Shown in pieces: positions 14,748 to 17,477 of a DNA stretch of 17,477 nucleotides. Each line of letters opens with the position of its first letter. Position 1 is the stretch's first letter. Below the pieces are notes generated by a model. That model had not been told where the DNA came from. It made no database searches and saw only the letters and a program-made list of their open reading frames with translations. The translations under genes and the position numbers were made by a program. The DNA lies in contig CAYNFM010000076.1 in assembly GCA_964396415.1 (NCBI GenBank), positions 1 through 17,477 of the forward strand. The letters run 5' to 3'. Source of the DNA: UBA1306 sp964396415 (GTDB lineage Bacteria; Spirochaetota; Spirochaetia; Treponematales; Rectinemataceae).

Positions 14748-15034
14748 CGCGGAACAGCCGAGCAGTACATCAAGGAAGGCGAGAATGCGGTGAATTGGAC
14801 GCGGCTTTCCTGCCATGGCTTCAGCTCTTTGTCCTTGCCTACAACCTTGGGAACTTCTTCCGTCAGGCTGCACTGCCAAAGACCGTCCGCTACTGGACGA
14901 TGACAACCCTGCGGGAGAGGGTGATCAAGATCGGGACGAAGGTGGTGCGTCATGCGCAGTACACGATCTTCCAGATGGCCGAGGTTGCCGTGTCGCGAGA
15001 ATTTTTCTCGGCCATCATCGACAGGATCGGGTAG
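14748..15034 (+). mobile_element. IS1380-family transposase remnant (C-terminal end, frameshifted)
   Basis: In one frame (14748 to about 14815) the sequence reads RGTAEQYIKEGENAVNWTRL and then SCHGF. In the next frame it continues LQLFVLAYNLGNFFRQAAL and TTLRERVIKIGTKVVRHAQY, then FQMAEVAVSREFF, to TAG 15032. These are the familiar C-terminal segments of IS1380-type DDE transposases. The frame change, with a few residues lost between SCHGF and LQLF, and the absence of the first 300 or so residues make it inactive. No terminal inverted repeats are recognisable. It lies on the side where the ferredoxin-tailed AKR lost its barrel, so insertion followed by deletion may explain that loss. Confidence 0.72.
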
Positions 15035-15241
15035 ATTGGCGAGATGGTTGCGAATACGGCGTAGGAAGACTGGTCGGGAAATCATGAACGAAGGGATACT
15101 TGTCGGGCTTTCGGCTTCGGGTCGTCAGAATGGCCGCATAATGAGAAATTCTAGGTTAACGCACTTATTTCTTGAACCCAGGGGCAGGAAATATGTATTA
15201 GGGGATAAGCCAAGCCTCTTGTTTGAATAAACTCAGAGACG

Positions 15242-15274
15242 GCCGCGAGAATTACCGCTCGCGGGCGTTTGTTT
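15242..15274. terminator. GC-rich hairpin between the IS remnant and the AraC gene, possible terminator
   Basis: GCCGCGAG (15242-15249) pairs with CTCGCGGGC (15258-15266) through one bulged G. On the plus strand GTTTGTTT follows. It is 9 bp from the stop of the minus-strand AraC gene, but on that strand no clear T run follows, so it may act only on plus-strand transcripts. Confidence 0.35.
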
Positions 15275-15282
15275 ATCTTATA

Positions 15283-16398
15283 CTAAAGCTCTCGATCCCC
15301 GGGAATTAATCTTGCTTCCACCACTCCTTGCGCTCGCCCTGTCTCTCGAGCCCTGAAATCCCGGGGTGTGACGGCAAAAGTCTTATAGAAGAGCGCATTG
15401 AAATTGCTCTTGGAGTTGAAACCGTTCTCGAAGGCGATCGTGAGGATCGTGGAATTGGGCATTTCGACGAGATCGCGGCATACCGCCTTGAGCCGAAGTC
15501 CGTTGAGATAGCCGCGGAAATTCGTGGAAAGGCTGATCTTGAAATGGTAGGAGAGTCGCCTGGGATCTTCACCGAGCATGCGCGCGAGCTTGCCAAGCGA
15601 AAGATTCGCATCCCGATAGGGGGCGGTTCTCTCCATGAGGAGGTCGAGACGCTTTGAAAGCGATTCGGAGTTCAGATCCCACTCGGGCCGGGTCGGCGAA
15701 GTACGGATTCGGTCGGGGCGATCGGCGGGGAAGTACAGGATGGTTGAGGCAGTCAGCGTGAAGACGATGGCTATCGAGCCGCTCGAGACGATGGCGAGCT
15801 TGAGGATTTCCCTATCCCGGGCCAAGCAGCCGTAGAGCGCCGAGAGCGCGCAGGCGAGGTATAGCGCGAGGAAGATCACCTGGCTGCGGAAGAGCTTCCG
15901 GTGGACGACGTGGCCGGACGCGTTGACTCGGTATGCCACGACCAGGCACAGGATCATCGAAACAGCGAGGCAAAGGAAGCTTGCCGTCGAGAGCCAGCTC
16001 AGAAGGGGACTGGAGAAATGACCGGGCGAGTCGTCTGGAACCCCCGCGACGCTCGGCCGCGCGATCGCGTTGTAGGTACCGAACCCGATGATGAAGAGAG
16101 CCAGCGGGATGAGGAGAGGGACGGAGCGCCGCAGGGCTTTGCCGCCGCTGCGCAGTATTGCCGTGGAGGCCAGATAGAAGGTCAGCGATATCATGAACAA
16201 AAAGGAAATGTCGGAGGACCAAAGGGCCGCCGGCAGGACGATATGGCTTTCTGCCGACCAGAAATAGAAAAAGAGATAGGCCACGCAGAAGCAGTCGAGG
16301 GCCATGGTTTGGTGGATAGGCGTTCTATTTTTGGTAAGGAGTTGGGAGCAGGCAAAGAGGAACATGACCACTCCGGTGGAGAACTCGATGAACGCCAT
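15283..16398 (-). CDS. Membrane-bound AraC-family transcriptional regulator
   Basis: The 371-aa product has two parts. Residues 1 to about 230 contain about seven hydrophobic segments (for example FSTGVVMFLFACSQLL, FCVAYLFFYFW, FLFMISLTFYLAS, LLIPLALFIIGFG). Residues about 255-355 are an AraC-type DNA-binding domain (NLSLGKLARMLGEDPRRLSY for the first HTH, ILTIAFENGFNSKSNFNALF and VTPRDFR for the second). Such 7TM-AraC regulators occur in spirochaetes and Bacteroidetes, among others, and sense an unknown membrane or external signal while binding DNA in the cytoplasm. No clear ribosome-binding site precedes ATG 16398, and no better start is visible. It is divergent from the lipoprotein gene at 16550, with about 150 bp between, so that gene is a plausible target. 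Confidence 0.9.
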   Translation of the reverse strand: MAFIEFSTGVVMFLFACSQLLTKNRTPIHQTMALDCFCVAYLFFYFWSAESHIVLPAALWSSDISFLFMISLTFYLASTAILRSGGKALRRSVPLLIPLALFIIGFGTYNAIARPSVAGVPDDSPGHFSSPLLSWLSTASFLCLAVSMILCLVVAYRVNASGHVVHRKLFRSQVIFLALYLACALSALYGCLARDREILKLAIVSSGSIAIVFTLTASTILYFPADRPDRIRTSPTRPEWDLNSESLSKRLDLLMERTAPYRDANLSLGKLARMLGEDPRRLSYHFKISLSTNFRGYLNGLRLKAVCRDLVEMPNSTILTIAFENGFNSKSNFNALFYKTFAVTPRDFRARETGRAQGVVEARLIPGDREL

Positions 16399-16549
16399 AC
16401 TGTTGAGTTTATTCCGAGCCGCGGTCCAGGTAAAGTCCGAAAAGAAGGAGGCTTCCGAAGCAGATCTTGTCGCCGTCCGCCCTTGGATCGGTCAAACCGG
16501 AATTCAGGCTTCCTGAAGGAGTGACCTGCTCTCGTAGAAGGGATCGTAA

Positions 16550-16993
16550 TTGTCAAAAATGGTGGATGAAGAACCGCGGAGGCGGCCCCCCTCGGGAGCC
16601 TCGCCGTCCTCTCGAGCGCTTAAAATCTCGCTCTGCCTCTTCCTCGGCGTGGCGGCCTGCAACACGCCTCTCCAGCACGACCTTTTCAGCGTTCTCGGCG
16701 CCCCGAAAGCCTATACGATCGTCCTGAGCGCGGGAGCGGGGGGCAAGGTTTCCGCGACGACAACGAAAGAAAACTGCTCGGAGAGCTCCGTTCTTACCAT
16801 AAAAGCGGGCAAGGAAGAGACGATCGGGATTACCGCAAAGTCCGATGCAGGCTATTCCTTTTCAGCCTGGGCCATCCAGGAGGGGACGGCTTCCGTCGTC
16901 GATTACGCCTGCTCCTCGACGAGCCTGACCACCCAGGCTTCGAGCGCCAAAGTCACGGCCAGCTTCATCCCAGACCACTACCTGATAAGCTAG
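16550..16993 (+). CDS. Small lipoprotein with an InlB-like beta repeat
   Basis: A TTG at 16550 with AAGGGA six bases upstream is the likely start (147 aa); ATG 16559 is the alternative. A basic N-terminal stretch is followed by the hydrophobic segment ISLCLFLGVAAC, a lipobox with Cys37 as the lipid site. Residues about 55-140 resemble one divergent InlB B-type repeat: YTIVLSAGAGGKVSAT, GYSFSAWAIQEG, then a terminal strand ending VTASF. Two cysteines in the domain may form a disulfide. These repeats occur in surface proteins and act as stalk or adhesion modules. The stop codon and the codon before it lie inside the first copy of the tRNA-linked repeat (ATAAGCTAG), so the present C-terminus was set by that repeat. 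Confidence 0.82.
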   Translation: MSKMVDEEPRRRPPSGASPSSRALKISLCLFLGVAACNTPLQHDLFSVLGAPKAYTIVLSAGAGGKVSATTTKENCSESSVLTIKAGKEETIGITAKSDAGYSFSAWAIQEGTASVVDYACSSTSLTTQASSAKVTASFIPDHYLIS

Positions 16994-17131
16994 GCCGCCT
17001 TTCGGCGGCCTGACGGGAGGGGCTCGCCTTTCGCTCATCGCCTTCCTGGCGATTCGCTCCAGGCCGGGCTTAGCGCTGGCGCGCGACATCCCTGTCGCGC
17101 TTTCCTCGCTACCGCTCGGCGCGCCAAACCT
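16985..17131. repeat. tRNA-linked repeat, copy 1 (147 bp)
   Basis: This copy is nearly identical to 17233-17384. It starts ATAAGCTA, then the hairpin GGCCGCCTTTCGGCGGCC (16993-17010), then a shortened tRNA-end copy GGGAGGGGCTCG (17015-17026; five bases ACCAG lost), then about 105 bp with hairpins ATCGCC/GGCGAT and GCGCGACA/TGTCGCGC, ending GCGCGCCAAACCT. Its start overlaps the end of the lipoprotein gene. Confidence 0.93.
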
Positions 17132-17168
17132 ATGCGCCCTCCGGGCGCAGATCGCAGGGAATGGATTG

Positions 17169-17205
17169 AAAAAGGTCGCCCGCGAGCCCGGCTCGCTTTG
17201 CGACC
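17169..17205 (-). terminator. Strong intrinsic terminator reading in the tRNA direction
   Basis: On the minus strand a nested stem GGTCGC/GCGACC (17200-17205 with 17174-17179) encloses GCGAGC/GCTCGC (17191-17196 with 17182-17187). It is followed directly by TTTTT (17169-17173). It lies about 230 bp after the tRNA-Arg 3' end, after one full repeat copy. Confidence 0.65.
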
Positions 17206-17232
17206 TGCGCTACGAGGCCCCTCTGCTCCCTT

Positions 17233-17384
17233 ATAAGTTAGGCCGCCTTTCGGCGGCCTGACGGGACCAGAGGGGCTCGCCTTTCGCTCATCGCCTTCCT
17301 GGCGATTCGCTCCAGGCCGGGCTTAGCGCTGGCGCGCGACATCCCTGTCGCGCTTTCCTCGCTACCGCTCGGCGCGCCAAACCT
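17233..17384. repeat. tRNA-linked repeat, copy 2 (152 bp)
   Basis: This copy has the same layout as copy 1, but the 17-base tRNA-end sequence GGGACCAGAGGGGCTCG (17263-17279) is complete and identical to bases 17435-17451 of the tRNA gene. The hairpin is 17241-17258. An 8-bp perfect stem GCGCGACA/TGTCGCGC lies at 17334-17353, and outer arms TGGCGCGC/GCGCGCCA at 17330-17379. Just beyond its end stands an inverted copy of the tRNA end. Confidence 0.94.
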
Positions 17385-17453
17385 TCGAGCCCCTCTGCTC
17401 CCCCATAAGTTAGGCCGCCTTTCGGCGGCCTAACGGGACCAGAGGGGCTCGAA
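17384..17453. repeat. Long imperfect palindrome made of inverted tRNA-end copies around the GC hairpin
   Basis: TTCGAGCCCCTCTGCTCCC (17384-17402) is the reverse complement, with one mismatch, of the tRNA end at 17435-17453. Inside, GTTA/TAAC and GGCCGCC/GGCGGCC extend the stem, with a six-base bulge at 17403-17408. A related, less perfect palindrome spans 17213-17279. Confidence 0.9.
17405..17451. repeat. tRNA-linked repeat, partial copy 3 merging into the tRNA gene
   Basis: ATAAGTTA, the hairpin GGCCGCCTTTCGGCGGCC (17413-17430), TAAC and the 17 bases shared with the other copies are present. Beyond 17451 the sequence continues as the true tRNA T-arm rather than as the repeat body. This shows the tRNA is the source or the target of the shared end. 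Confidence 0.9.
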
Positions 17454-17477
17454 CCCCCGACCTGCTGCTTAGAAGGC
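17434..17477 (-). tRNA. tRNA-Arg (anticodon UCU), 3' half, cut by window end
   Basis: On the minus strand the sequence reads the anticodon loop CTTCTAA (17469-17475; anticodon TCT at 17471-17473), the 3' stem GCAGC, a variable loop, the T-arm GGGGG-TTCGAGC-CCCTC, the acceptor strand TGGTCCC and discriminator G (17434). CCA is not encoded. The 5' half, predicted to begin GGGACCA, lies beyond the window. Its 3' end is the source of the repeated 17-base sequence in the neighbouring array. Confidence 0.88.

Noticed and set aside
14693..15085. Minus-strand frame across the IS remnant
   Set aside because: The plus strand matches transposase segments; the minus frame is its shadow.
16993..17010. 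The GGCCGCC hairpin as an intrinsic terminator of the lipoprotein or tRNA
   Set aside because: It has a strong stem and TTTC/GAAA loop, but no T run follows on either strand in any of the three copies, so I list it only as part of the repeat.
16985..17434. CRISPR array
   Set aside because: The repeats are about 150 bp, adjoin a tRNA, and lack short regular repeats with unique spacers; no cas genes are present.

Overview
This 17.5 kb window looks like part of a GC-rich, probably anaerobic bacterial genome in draft form. It contains two runs of exactly 100 N (2249-2348 and 11371-11470), which are normally scaffold joins of unknown true length. An oxygen-sensitive Hcp, several secreted or lipid-anchored proteins, a membrane-bound AraC-type regulator and ferredoxin-tailed aldo/keto reductase remnants would suit a spirochaete or another anaerobe. 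That placement is a guess, because no marker gene in the window fixes it.

Layout. (1) 1-1671, plus strand: the C-terminal half of hybrid-cluster protein (Hcp), a hemerythrin-like protein, a terminator-like hairpin, and a truncated 37-codon gene resembling the start of a small ACT-like regulator. The first two fit defence against NO or oxygen. (2) 2136-3106, plus: a lipoprotein whose Gly-Thr linker is encoded by a GGCACG tandem repeat, broken by the first N gap. (3) 3733-9320, minus: an unrecognised cluster of four exported or membrane proteins (453, 608, 387 and 283 aa). The 387- and 283-aa proteins carry bacterial SH3 domains, and a truncated SH3 gene lies at the upstream end of the cluster. 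(4) 9492-11160: a soluble AraC regulator (minus) and about 0.5 kb of decayed sequence with a small ORF and a possible SH3 remnant. (5) 11161-15034: a redox-enzyme neighbourhood in decay. It holds the C-terminal end of an aldo/keto reductase (AKR), the second N gap, the C-terminal end of an AraC regulator, an AKR start that switches to unrelated sequence, an apparently intact SDR-cupin-carboxymuconolactone decarboxylase operon (minus), a ferredoxin-like AKR tail and a frameshifted IS1380-family transposase remnant. (6) 15283-16993: a membrane-bound AraC regulator (minus), divergent from a lipoprotein with one InlB-type repeat (plus). (7) 16985-17477: a structured repeat array ending in the 3' half of tRNA-Arg(UCU) (minus).

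The most unusual feature is the array in (7). Downstream of the tRNA, units of about 150 bp recur, and each contains a copy of the last 17 bases of the tRNA gene next to an identical GC hairpin. Inverted copies of the same tRNA end are interleaved, so the array can also be read as small elements with tRNA-derived terminal inverted repeats. A strong terminator reading in the tRNA direction lies after one full unit, so the tRNA precursor probably carries a copy. The layout recalls the 178-bp repeats at the E. coli tyrT locus, although the sequences appear unrelated. The secreted SH3/membrane-protein cluster in (3) is the best candidate for an uncharacterised protein system.
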